Origin: a bacterium | GTDB taxonomy: Bacteria; Myxococcota; UBA727; JAUIJE01 | NCBI GenBank assembly: GCA_030431455.1 | Contig: JAUIJE010000002.1 | Location: forward strand, 319,294-383,293 | DNA: 64,000 bases | Direction of reading: 5' to 3' | Shown: positions 26,169 through 36,618 of the stretch, piece by piece | Numbering within the stretch: the stretch's first letter is position 1 | Layout: every line of letters starts with the position of its first letter | Notes under the pieces: generated by a model | Seen by the model: the letters and a program-made list of their open reading frames with translations, nothing else | The model's database searches: none | Told to the model about the DNA's origin: nothing | Program-made: the position numbers and the translations under genes

Positions 26169-28709
26169 ATGTTGCGCGCGTTGTGTGGGGTGCTCGTCGC
26201 GGCCGCGATGCTGCTGGTGACGTCCGGTTGTTCGTTCTTTTTGTTGGTCGGGCCTTCTTGCCCGGACGACTGCCCCGCGGCCGCGTGCCGCGACGACGGG
26301 ACCTGTGCCCCCGGTGACGGGGACGGTGACGGCGACGGTGACGGTGACGGGGATGGTGACGGCGACGGGGATGGTGACGGTGACGGCGACGGCGACGGGG
26401 ATGGTGACGGTGACGGGGATGGTGACGGCGACGGTGACGGCGACGGCGACGGCGACGGGGACGGGGACGGGGATGGCGACGGCGACGGGGATGGTGACGG
26501 GGACGGGGATGGCGACGGCGACGGGTTTTGTGATGCGGGCGCGGTGTGCCCGCTGAACGGGGTGTTTGATCCGGCGCTGGCCCGGGTGGCGTCGGATGCC
26601 CCGTTCGCGACCGGCCTGTTGATCGACCCCGGCGACCGGTTGGTCGTCGACCAAGGGCCGGCGTTGACCGGCACGTTCAGCCAGACCGTGGACACCCGCC
26701 AAGGCACGCTGATCGCGTGGATGACCCCGCTGAGCCCGGTGGCGGACCTGAGCGCGCCGACGGTGTTGTTCGACCTCGCGGGGGGGCTTTTGGTGACCAT
26801 CCAGCCAGGCGGCGGCCTCGAGGTCAGCGTCAACGGCGCGCCCGTCGCCCTGTGGAACAACGTGCTCGCCACCCTGGTGCCGGGCGCCGACCGGCTCATC
26901 ATCCTGCGGTGGAACGCGCGCGCACCCGTGCTCGGCAGCGCGCACCTCAGCCTCACGGTCGGGGGCACCGGGCCCAACGCCCCCGACGAGTTCGGCACCA
27001 CCGCGTGGGTCCCGCCCGCGCCGGCCGGTCCGGTGGTGATCGGCGATGCCAACGGCACCGTGAGTTATGTGGTCGAGGGCCTCACCCTGTACCGGCGGGT
27101 ACTGTACCACGCGGCCACGGACTCGGGCACCGACGTGCGCGGCGATGAGATAGGCCCCCTGATCAACAACGGCAACGTCGACCCCGTCGACGTGACCGGG
27201 TCCTGGGACGTCACGTTGGCGTTGCCGCTCGACACGCTCGTGGGCCGGGACGACCAAAGCGCGCCCGACGCGTGGACCCATCCCCACGCGCAGACCATCA
27301 CCCCCGGCGCGCCGTTTCTGGGCAGCGGCGGCGGGGCCTGGGAAGCGTTCGACACCGCCACGATCACCGACGCCCCCGAGGCCGACAACCTGTACGGCAC
27401 GTCGGTGGTGCTCACCGTGCCCACTGGCGATCAGGGCGACGCCGGGCTCCGGTACGAACGCCCGGCCGAGGCGGGTCAAAGCTACGTCGCGCGGGCGGTG
27501 ATGCACGGGCTCAACGGGGTGCGGCCGGCGTTGAGCATGTTCTACGTGTCGCCGGGCGGGGACGTCGACGAGCTCGATCGCTGGGTGGCGGACACCCCCG
27601 GCAGCCTCGAGCACCCGGTCGAGATCTTGATCGCGGACGACATCATCGTCGACACCGGCACGGTGGAGTTCTGGATCGACGGCAACCAGCCCGGCGACGT
27701 CGTGGTCCACCACGCCGCGGTCTACGCCAATCGCCTGACCGACCCCGGCTTCGAGGGCGACGGCCAGGGCTGGACCGCGCAGGACACGTCCAACGACTAC
27801 GGCATCGAAGGCACCGCCCAGTCGGGCAACGTCCTCATCGGATACCAGTCGTGGCGGGTCGAGTGCTTCGACGCCGACAGCCAGTGCAGCATGCGCCAAG
27901 CCCCGAGCGGCCTGGTCGACGGGCGGTTCTATGGCGTGGGCGGCTTTTTGCAGGCCCTCCCCGGGGCCCAAGCCGGCTTTGTGGTGACCAACGGCTCGCT
28001 CTTTCGCCAGACCTTGCCCTACGGCACCGAGGCCAAGATCGGCGTGCTCGGCACCGCCACGACCTGGCGGCACCGCACCACCGTCGGCCGCCGCCGGATG
28101 TCCCCCGCGCTCAACGCCCACAACGACAACATCCTGTTCGGCGCGCCCCAGTTCGACGCCCAGAGCGCCGGCGCGTACATCGACAACACCTACGTGGTGG
28201 CCCTCGACGACGTCACCCTCGACGAGCAGCCCGCGCCCGCCGGCGACACCGGGCCCGGCGCGTTCGTCTTCGTCGACGGCGCGGACGAACTTGTGTTCCC
28301 CGTGAGCGGCCGCTTCGAGATGGAGCTGCAAAACGGCCGCGGTCCCTCGGACCCCGCGGGCCGCTGCGGGTTGGCCCACGACTTCGTGCGCCTGGTGGAC
28401 GACCTCGCCGCCCCCACCCAAGGCCTGTTGCTCGAGATCCGCGCCGGGGGCGCCCTGCGCTTCACTGACGTCGCCACCCTCGCCAACACCGCCACCAACC
28501 AGACCATCGCCACCGGCGACATCGCGCGGCTGCGCATCGACCTGACCGGCAACAACGTCGTGGTCGCGCTCCCCGCCCAGGGATACTCCCAGTCGGTCCC
28601 CCTCCAGGGCGCGGCGACCGCCCTGACCGCCGCCGTCATCACCCGCCGCACCGATCCCGGGGATTGCCCCGTCGGGGTCCGGCGCCCGGGCGTGGTGCCG
28701 CTGCCCTGA
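26169..28709 (+). CDS. Large lipoprotein with (Gly-Asp)35 linker
   Basis: An 846-residue protein. The signal peptide ends LVTSGC with lipidated C21, followed by a short Cys-rich segment (CPDDCPAAACRDDGTC). Then comes an uninterrupted 71-residue Gly-Asp tract. The remaining about 725 residues are beta-rich, with repeated jelly-roll-like stretches typical of LamG/carbohydrate-binding modules (for example GTLIAWMTPLSP and LTDPGFEGDGQGW), and no catalytic motif. It is surface-anchored by inference; the acidic linker would be extended and could bind calcium. A second lipoprotein with the same layout is at 41226. Confidence 0.8.
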   Translation: MLRALCGVLVAAAMLLVTSGCSFFLLVGPSCPDDCPAAACRDDGTCAPGDGDGDGDGDGDGDGDGDGDGDGDGDGDGDGDGDGDGDGDGDGDGDGDGDGDGDGDGDGDGDGDGDGDGDGFCDAGAVCPLNGVFDPALARVASDAPFATGLLIDPGDRLVVDQGPALTGTFSQTVDTRQGTLIAWMTPLSPVADLSAPTVLFDLAGGLLVTIQPGGGLEVSVNGAPVALWNNVLATLVPGADRLIILRWNARAPVLGSAHLSLTVGGTGPNAPDEFGTTAWVPPAPAGPVVIGDANGTVSYVVEGLTLYRRVLYHAATDSGTDVRGDEIGPLINNGNVDPVDVTGSWDVTLALPLDTLVGRDDQSAPDAWTHPHAQTITPGAPFLGSGGGAWEAFDTATITDAPEADNLYGTSVVLTVPTGDQGDAGLRYERPAEAGQSYVARAVMHGLNGVRPALSMFYVSPGGDVDELDRWVADTPGSLEHPVEILIADDIIVDTGTVEFWIDGNQPGDVVVHHAAVYANRLTDPGFEGDGQGWTAQDTSNDYGIEGTAQSGNVLIGYQSWRVECFDADSQCSMRQAPSGLVDGRFYGVGGFLQALPGAQAGFVVTNGSLFRQTLPYGTEAKIGVLGTATTWRHRTTVGRRRMSPALNAHNDNILFGAPQFDAQSAGAYIDNTYVVALDDVTLDEQPAPAGDTGPGAFVFVDGADELVFPVSGRFEMELQNGRGPSDPAGRCGLAHDFVRLVDDLAAPTQGLLLEIRAGGALRFTDVATLANTATNQTIATGDIARLRIDLTGNNVVVALPAQGYSQSVPLQGAATALTAAVITRRTDPGDCPVGVRRPGVVPLP
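26313..26525 (+). repeat. Gly-Asp dipeptide tract, 213 bp
   Basis: Thirty-five GGN-GAY units plus a final GGG inside the lipoprotein gene. Third bases vary (GGT, GGC, GGG; mostly GAC). All seven GAT codons follow GGG, which suggests expansion by duplication of longer units as well as six-base slippage. Confidence 0.9.
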
Positions 28710-28891
28710 TCGTTGCTGCGCGGCAAAAGAGCGCATTCGCTGTGGCAACTGGCCGCACACCGTCGAGGGGAAAAAGCGCTTGGGAAAGCGCGCTTGCCCG
28801 CGGTCGGCGCATTGACACCCCCCCGCGTCGGGGTTACCGCGAAGCCGCAAATCCGGCCCGATCTTTGATCGGTAGGGGATGGAGCCGCGCC

Positions 28892-29314
28892 ATGGAACTG
28901 AACGCGACGTTTTTGCTGCAACTTTTTACGTTTCTCATCCTGTTGGCGTTCTTCTCGAAGGTCCTCTTCCCGCCGATGCTGCGGTTGTTCGAAGAGCGCG
29001 AGCGCCGCATCGATGGGGCGGCGAAAGAAGCCTCCCGCTTGGCCCAAAAAGCCGACCAGGCCGCGTCCACCATCGACGTGAAGATGGCCGAAGCGTCCGC
29101 CGACGCCCGCCAGGTGCTCTCTGAGCTGCGGGCCCAGGGCCAGAAGCGCGAGCAGGAACTCATCGACAAAGCCCGCGGCGAAGCCCGGGCCACCCTCGAA
29201 AAAGCCCGCCAAGACCTCGCCGCCACCACCGAGACGGTGCGCAGCAACCTGTCCGCGGACGCGGACAAGCTCGCGGGCGACATCGTGGAAAAGATCATCG
29301 GCCGGGCCGCGTAG
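28892..29314 (+). CDS. atpF': ATP synthase subunit b'
   Basis: A 140-residue peripheral-stalk subunit of F1Fo-ATP synthase. One N-terminal membrane helix (about 5-25, LLQLFTFLILLAFFSKVLF) is followed by a long charged helix with coiled-coil periodicity, ending in DIVEKIIGRAA. It lacks the N-terminal extension of the next gene product and is therefore the b' form. It is the first gene of the cluster. The 182-bp upstream gap must contain the operon promoter, but I cannot place it with confidence. Confidence 0.88.
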   Translation: MELNATFLLQLFTFLILLAFFSKVLFPPMLRLFEERERRIDGAAKEASRLAQKADQAASTIDVKMAEASADARQVLSELRAQGQKREQELIDKARGEARATLEKARQDLAATTETVRSNLSADADKLAGDIVEKIIGRAA

Positions 29315-29324
29315 GAGAATGAAT

Positions 29325-29957
29325 ATGCACAAGACCAGTCACACCATCCTGCGCTTGCTCGTCGCCGCCACCCCCGTGCTTCTGGTGGGCGCGGCGCTGG
29401 CCGTCCCCGGCGGCGAAGGCGGCCACGGGGGCGAACACCACGCCCACATCGCCAACTGGTGGAGCCTCGACTCCGAGATCAACAGCCACGCCCCCGCGCT
29501 GGGCCACGTGATCATCACGTTCCTGGCGTTCGTCGGGTTGCTGTTCATGTTTGTGAAAAAGCCGCTGTCCAACTTCCTGATCTCGCGCAGCGAGCAGGTC
29601 GAGCGCGCGATCCGCGAAGCCGAGATCGCCAAGAAGGCGGCCGAGGAAAAGCAGCGCGAGTACGAAGAGAAGCTGCGTTCGCTCGACGACGAGGTCGAGA
29701 CCATGCGCCAAGAGTTCAAGACCCGGGGCGAAGAAGAGCGGCGCCGCATGGAGCAAGCCGGGGAGCGGGCCGCCGAGCGGGTGCTCAAGGACGCCCAGGA
29801 CACCATCGCGGCCGAGCTCGAGCGCGCCCAACAAGCGCTCAAAGAAGAAGCCGCCCGCCTCGCGCTCCAGACCGCCGAGGACCGGATCAAGAAGGCCATC
29901 AACGACGACGACGAAGCCCGGTTGCGCAAAGACTTCCTGGCCCAGATCGCCGGATAG
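29325..29957 (+). CDS. atpF: ATP synthase subunit b
   Basis: A 210-residue subunit b of the F1Fo peripheral stalk. I start at the ATG at 29325 because the GGAG at 29314-29317 is correctly spaced for it but touches the earlier ATG at 29319. The first about 30 residues look like a signal peptide, followed by a His/Gly-rich stretch (GGEGGHGGEHHAHI). A single membrane helix (about 62-80) and a long Glu/Arg-rich coiled coil to the C-terminus follow. Such N-terminally extended b subunits are known in delta-proteobacteria. Confidence 0.88.
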   Translation: MHKTSHTILRLLVAATPVLLVGAALAVPGGEGGHGGEHHAHIANWWSLDSEINSHAPALGHVIITFLAFVGLLFMFVKKPLSNFLISRSEQVERAIREAEIAKKAAEEKQREYEEKLRSLDDEVETMRQEFKTRGEEERRRMEQAGERAAERVLKDAQDTIAAELERAQQALKEEAARLALQTAEDRIKKAINDDDEARLRKDFLAQIAG

Positions 29958-29971
29958 TTTCGGAGGACGAG

Positions 29972-30526
29972 ATGGAAGAAGGCACCATCGGACGACGCTG
30001 GGCACGGGCCCTGGCCGACACCCTCTCCGAGGGAAAAACCGACGCGGCCGTGCTCGGCCAGGTCGAAGCCGAGCTCTCGGCGCTGGCCAAGGTGTTCGCG
30101 GACAAGCAAGGCGACTTTCGCCAGGCCATGCTCGACCCGTCGTTCACCATTGAGCAGCGCTCGTCGGTGCTCAAAGAGATCGCCGAGAGCAACAAGTTTC
30201 ACGAGGTGAGCGGCAAGTTCTTGCAGCTGCTCGTGGCCCAAGACCGGGTGCGTTACCTGGGCGACATCGCCAAGGCGTTCCAGCACGAGGTCGACGAGCG
30301 CACCGGGCGTGTGCGCGCGGTGCTGACCTCGGCCAAGCCACTGTCCGACGGCATCCAAAAGGACATTGTGTCCGCCCTCGAGAAGCGCACCGGCAAGACC
30401 GTGCTCGCCGAGGTCAACGTCGACGAGAGTGTGATCAGCGGGGTGCGCGCCCAGATCGGCGGCACGGTGTTCGACGGCACGGTGCGGGCCCAGCTCGACC
30501 GGCTGCGGGGCAGCCTGGCCACCTGA
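29972..30526 (+). CDS. atpH: ATP synthase subunit delta (OSCP)
   Basis: A 184-residue subunit that links the b stalk to the top of F1. The N-terminal helical domain starts GTIGRRWARALADTL. The family motif region FLQLLVAQDRVRYL is present, and the C-terminal domain ends VRAQIGGTVFDGTVRAQLDRL, matching the conserved G-x-x-x-x-D-G-S/T region. CGGAGG lies 7 bases before the ATG. It is 14 bp after atpF in the same operon. Confidence 0.92.
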   Translation: MEEGTIGRRWARALADTLSEGKTDAAVLGQVEAELSALAKVFADKQGDFRQAMLDPSFTIEQRSSVLKEIAESNKFHEVSGKFLQLLVAQDRVRYLGDIAKAFQHEVDERTGRVRAVLTSAKPLSDGIQKDIVSALEKRTGKTVLAEVNVDESVISGVRAQIGGTVFDGTVRAQLDRLRGSLAT

Positions 30527-30621
30527 GGATTCTTTTGCCGCACCGCGGCTATGCACTGTTTAGAAGGTTTTCGGACCGATTTTGGTTTCAGGCCCACGCG
30601 GCCGCACGAGGATGAGACATC

Positions 30622-32202
<1,581 letters not shown>

Positions 32203-32265
32203 TCCGCCGCGGGGCCGAGGGGCCCCGCGTTCTTCGTCGACCCGCAGCCCTTTGAGGATCAAGAC

Positions 32266-33116
<851 letters not shown>

Positions 33117-33120
<4 letters not shown>

Positions 33121-33719
33121 CGCGCGCCCTCGTCGCGGCGCTGTTCGCCATCGTCGTCGTCGGCTGCGCCACCGACAAGGGCGCCGGCAACACCAACCCG
33201 CCCGAGCGCGAGGCGGACGCCACCCCGGCGGACCCCGCCCCGGCCCCGCCCGAGGCGCAGGCTCCGCCGGTGGAGCAAGCGCTCAAAAACGGCGTGGCCC
33301 ACGACGGGTACTACACCGGCGGCCAGCCCGATGCAGCGGCATTGGACGCGGCCCAGGCCGCGGGGGTCAAGACCGTGATCAGCTTTCGGGCCGCGGACGA
33401 GACCCCGGACTTTGACGAACAGGCCGCGGTCGAGCAGCGGGGCATGACCTTTGTGCGCATCCCGGTGGCGGGGGCGGGCGGGCTGACCAAAGACAACGTG
33501 CTCGCCTTTGACCAAGCGCTCCAGGCCGCGCAGGGCCAGCCCTACGTGGCCCACTGCGGCAGCGGCAACCGCGCCGGCGCGATGTACGCGCTGCACGCGT
33601 TTTGGCTGGGGTCCCAAGACCGGGACGCGGCCTTGGCCACCGGCAAGGCCCATGGGCTGACCAAGCTCGAGCCCGCGGTGGTCGAGCTGCTCGACAAAAA
33701 GCCCCCGCAGGGACATTGA
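33117..33719 (+). CDS. Lipoprotein with a Cys-phosphatase-like domain (DUF442/BLH type)
   Basis: A 200-residue lipoprotein with lipidated C17 in VVVGC and a Pro/Ala-rich linker to about residue 55. The domain begins DGYYTGGQPDAAALDAA, continues with VKTVISFRAADE, and ends with the active-site loop HCGSGNR (C147 to R152). CX4R loops with YxxGQP upstream are typical of the beta-lactamase-hydrolase-like phosphatase family (DUF442). Its start overlaps the atpG stop by four bases, so it is translated with the ATP synthase operon. That is a surprising neighbour, and a functional link is not established. The stop codon is part of a CAGGGACATTG site. Confidence 0.78.
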
Positions 33720-33723
33720 CCGG

Positions 33724-34314
33724 TCAGGCGCGCCGGGCGCGCCGCCGGTAGGCGCTGAACAGCACCAGGCAAAGAGCGAGCGCGCCGAACCCCGGCGCGC
33801 TTTTTTTCGTGTGGACCGCGCGGCACCCGCCGGCGCCTTCGGCGCACACCCAGCGCTCGGCGGCGGAGTATTCGCACGTGAAGCCATCGTCGCAGTTGTC
33901 GAGCTCGCGACAGGACGCGGCGCGACAGATGCCCCCGGGGGCGATGTCCTCATCGCAATCGTATCCGCCGGGGCAGGGCTGGTAATCGCACGGGTGGGTG
34001 CACACCCCGTTGAGGCAAAGCCCGCCGTAGCAGTCGAGGTCGACCTCGCACAACGAATACAGGGGCAGGTCTCCGTGGGCATTGGGTTCGCACGCGCCGC
34101 GCCCGGTGCCGCGGTCGTAGTCCACGCACCCGGTGCCGTCGGGGCAGTCAAAGTTGCCGAGGGACAGGTCGCAGCCGCGGTCGGGGTCGTCGAACGGCGA
34201 ACCGCCATCGAGCGCGGCGCGGTGAATGGTGGGTGCGCGCACGTCAAGGTCGGTGTTCATGCTACATCCGACGACGAGAACTGACACGGCGCAGGCGAAC
34301 ACACCACGACACAC
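33724..34314 (-). CDS. Cys-rich surface protein with lipobox and MYXO-CTERM-like tail
   Basis: About 196 residues from a GTG start. A signal peptide ends LVVGC. The body has many cysteines in short loops (CYGGLCLNGVCTHPC, CPGGYDCDED, CDDGFTCEY), as in disulfide-rich extracellular repeat proteins. The C-terminus has GGC, then a hydrophobic helix (APGFGALALCLVLF) and finally RRRARRA. This three-part tail matches the layout of the MYXO-CTERM sorting signal. Having both a lipobox and such a tail is unusual. It converges on the phosphatase-like gene with 4 bp between. Confidence 0.7.
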   Translation of the reverse strand: MCRGVFACAVSVLVVGCSMNTDLDVRAPTIHRAALDGGSPFDDPDRGCDLSLGNFDCPDGTGCVDYDRGTGRGACEPNAHGDLPLYSLCEVDLDCYGGLCLNGVCTHPCDYQPCPGGYDCDEDIAPGGICRAASCRELDNCDDGFTCEYSAAERWVCAEGAGGCRAVHTKKSAPGFGALALCLVLFSAYRRRARRA

Positions 34315-34466
34315 GCCACCAGCATCGGTTGGTTTTGATCCGGTGGCAAGCGGTGACGACAGTCGAAGCCAGCCGCGGCCGTCCGATTGCTTGATCTGAC
34401 GGCGGTCTGGCAAAATCATGGACCCCCGTGACCCGCGTCAGGGCTCACGCGTACCAAGAGGGGAAG

Positions 34467-35072
34467 ATGGGTACGTCAAAGATTACGAACAAGCGCCGCA
34501 CGTGTGTGCCCCGCCGCCGGCTCTCGGGGATGACCCTGATCGAGACCATGGCCGCGGTGGCGATCGTGGGCCTGTTGGCCGCGCTGGCGGTGCCCGCGGT
34601 GGGCGACTTGTCCGCGGGCTACCGGGCCAAGAGCGCGGCGATGGAGGTCCTGAGCGCGGTGCGCGCCGGGCGTGACTATTCACAAAAGCTCAACGCGGTG
34701 ATCCAAGTGCGTTGGGACGGCTCGGCGGTGGTCCTCGACGCCCAAGACATCGACGAGGTCGCCAACTCAGAAGCATTGGTGAAGGTGGTCAACAACGGCA
34801 ACTGGATCGAGATCCGGCGCTACCCGGTGTCGTCGGTGGTCTCGATGGTCACGTTCCCCACCCAGATCTACTTCTGTCCCACGTCGGAGGGCCGGTACCG
34901 CATGGGCACCGCCGACGGCACCGCCACGTGCGCCATCGGCAACATCGCGCAGATCGCCCCATCCAACACCGGCACCGCTGACGCCAAAATCACGTTCAAG
35001 GCCTTGGGCAAGACCTACTCCATCACGGTGGCCAGCGCGGTCGGCACCGCCAAAATCAAATCGGGGACATGA
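34467..35072 (+). CDS. Type IV minor pilin / pseudopilin (GspH/FimT-like)
   Basis: A 201-residue prepilin. After a 20-residue basic leader, the peptidase site G-MTLIE is followed by the hydrophobic helix TMAAVAIVGLLAALAVPAV, with the Glu at +5 needed for assembly. The globular part contains YSQKLNAVIQVRWDG, GspH-like in layout. AAGAGGGG precedes the ATG. It is the first of four overlapping or adjacent prepilin genes and probably part of the initiation complex of type IV pili or a related secretion pilus. Confidence 0.85.
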   Translation: MGTSKITNKRRTCVPRRRLSGMTLIETMAAVAIVGLLAALAVPAVGDLSAGYRAKSAAMEVLSAVRAGRDYSQKLNAVIQVRWDGSAVVLDAQDIDEVANSEALVKVVNNGNWIEIRRYPVSSVVSMVTFPTQIYFCPTSEGRYRMGTADGTATCAIGNIAQIAPSNTGTADAKITFKALGKTYSITVASAVGTAKIKSGT

Positions 35073-35572
35073 TGCGCAGAGCCCAGCCCGCCGGCTTCAC
35101 CTTGATCGAGACCATGATCAGCCTCGCCATGGCCGGTCTGGTGGTGGCCACCGCGGTGGTCACGTACAACGCCGCCCAACGACAAACCAAGAACCAAAAA
35201 GGCGAGTGGCTCGCGTTCACCATCGCGCAACAGCAGCTCGAGATGTTCGGCTCCATGCCCAGCGAGGCCCCGGTGCTCGCCGACAGCCAAGCCGACGGCG
35301 TGTCCGACACATTGTTCGGCACCCCCGCGGACGCGGACTGCAGCGTGGGGGTCGATGGGGGCTTGACCGGGGACTACAAGGTCAATGAGCTGGGCCGCGC
35401 CGATCCCAGCGGGCTGTACCGCCTGTGCTGGAAGATCACCGACGGCAGCCCCCAAGGCACCCTCAAGAACATCCGCGTCATCGCCGGGTACCCCACCATC
35501 AGCGCCGCCCTCACCGAAGGCAACGCCACCGTCCAGGGGATGGACTATGTCATTCTTCAGCTCATCCGCTAG
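35069..35572 (+). CDS. Minor pilin, PilV-like
   Basis: A 167-residue prepilin with a short 8-residue leader, cleavage site G-FTLIE and a 20-residue hydrophobic helix. The rest is a small soluble domain. Its start overlaps the preceding gene by ATGA. The position between a FimT-like and a PilW-like gene is the classic order fimT-pilV-pilW-pilX. Processing needs PilD, and assembly needs the PilB/C motor; neither is in the window. Confidence 0.82.
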   Translation: MMRRAQPAGFTLIETMISLAMAGLVVATAVVTYNAAQRQTKNQKGEWLAFTIAQQQLEMFGSMPSEAPVLADSQADGVSDTLFGTPADADCSVGVDGGLTGDYKVNELGRADPSGLYRLCWKITDGSPQGTLKNIRVIAGYPTISAALTEGNATVQGMDYVILQLIR

Positions 35573-36611
35573 GCGCCCGGGCCCGCGCCGTCGACGTGTC
35601 GCCCTGCGCCCCGCGCGCGGCTTCACCTTGATCGAGCTGTTCGTCAGCCAGGCCATCGTCGGGGTCATGGCCGCCGCGATCTTTGCGCTCATCGCCGCGC
35701 AGACCAAGAGTTTCCACACCAGCTGGAGCACCTCCGAGGCGCAGATCCGATTGCGCGAATCGACCCACCTGTTGTTGCGCGACCTGCAGGGGATCGGCAG
35801 CGACCAAGACCTGCCCGGCCAGCTGCTCGGCTTCACCGACGGGGGCACCGGGGGCAGTGACGCGGTGGTGGTGTTCCGGCAGGACGCGGCCATCTGCACC
35901 GGCGCGTTGGGCATCGACTCCATCGACCACTCCGCCGAGACCATCACCCTCGAGCTCGTCGACCACGACGCCAACGCCGGCACCGCCAACGTCTGCCCCA
36001 TGGGCAACATCGTCGGCTGCTCCGCCGCGACGGTGAGCGGGCGGGTGGCCCACGTGCGGGGCGACCTCCGCGCCGGGTTTTTCTACGTCTCGTCCGCCGA
36101 CGAGACCAACTGCACCCTCAGCGTGCCCACCGGCGACAACGCCGACTACATCACCAACTACGAAAGCCAGAACGACGTCACCGCGTCGAGCATGACCAAC
36201 ATCCTCAACCCCGGCCAGGCCAACGGCCTGGGCAGCCCGGTGGGGGTGCTGTTCGGCAGCTCCATCGCCTTCTCCGTCGACGACGCCCGCGAGGTGTTGC
36301 AGCGGTCGGTCAACGGCCTGCCCCCCACCGACGTCATCGACGACGTGCGCGACCTGCAGATCGAGCTCGCCCACGACCTCGACCTTGACGGGGTCATCGA
36401 CGCCGGCGAGTGGAACACCACCGGCACCCTGGCCGGCGCCACCCCGGCCAACTTCCGCGCCGTGCGCCTCGGCCTGATGACCTTCGCCTCGTCCAAGGAC
36501 AACATCGTGGCCCGCCCGCCGAGCGTGTTCGGCAACCGCAACCACACCACCGCGCCCGACGGGCGCCGGTACCGCTATTCATTTGTGCTCGCCGCCGCGC
36601 GCAACCGATAG
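35547..36611 (+). CDS. Minor pilin, PilW-like
   Basis: A 354-residue prepilin. The Arg-rich leader (RRPGPRRRRVALRPARG) ends before FTLIELFVSQAIVGVM. A long soluble domain with STHLLLRDLQGIGSD and a C-terminal block RLGLMTFASSKDN is typical of PilW. It starts 26 bp inside the preceding gene, so it is translationally coupled. PilW helps start pilus assembly together with PilV, PilX and PilY1 (family knowledge). Confidence 0.84.
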   Translation: MSFFSSSARRPGPRRRRVALRPARGFTLIELFVSQAIVGVMAAAIFALIAAQTKSFHTSWSTSEAQIRLRESTHLLLRDLQGIGSDQDLPGQLLGFTDGGTGGSDAVVVFRQDAAICTGALGIDSIDHSAETITLELVDHDANAGTANVCPMGNIVGCSAATVSGRVAHVRGDLRAGFFYVSSADETNCTLSVPTGDNADYITNYESQNDVTASSMTNILNPGQANGLGSPVGVLFGSSIAFSVDDAREVLQRSVNGLPPTDVIDDVRDLQIELAHDLDLDGVIDAGEWNTTGTLAGATPANFRAVRLGLMTFASSKDNIVARPPSVFGNRNHTTAPDGRRYRYSFVLAAARNR

Positions 36612-36618
36612 GAGCCGC

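Noticed and set aside
26313-26525. Long antisense frames reading Ser-Pro repeats across the Gly-Asp tracts
   Set aside because: They are the mirror of the GGN-GAY repeats and continue into sequence with no coding character; the plus-strand lipoproteins have signal peptides and proper domains.
29319-29324. ATG at 29319 as the atpF start
   Set aside because: The ribosome-binding site GGAG ends only one base before it; the ATG at 29325 has normal spacing.
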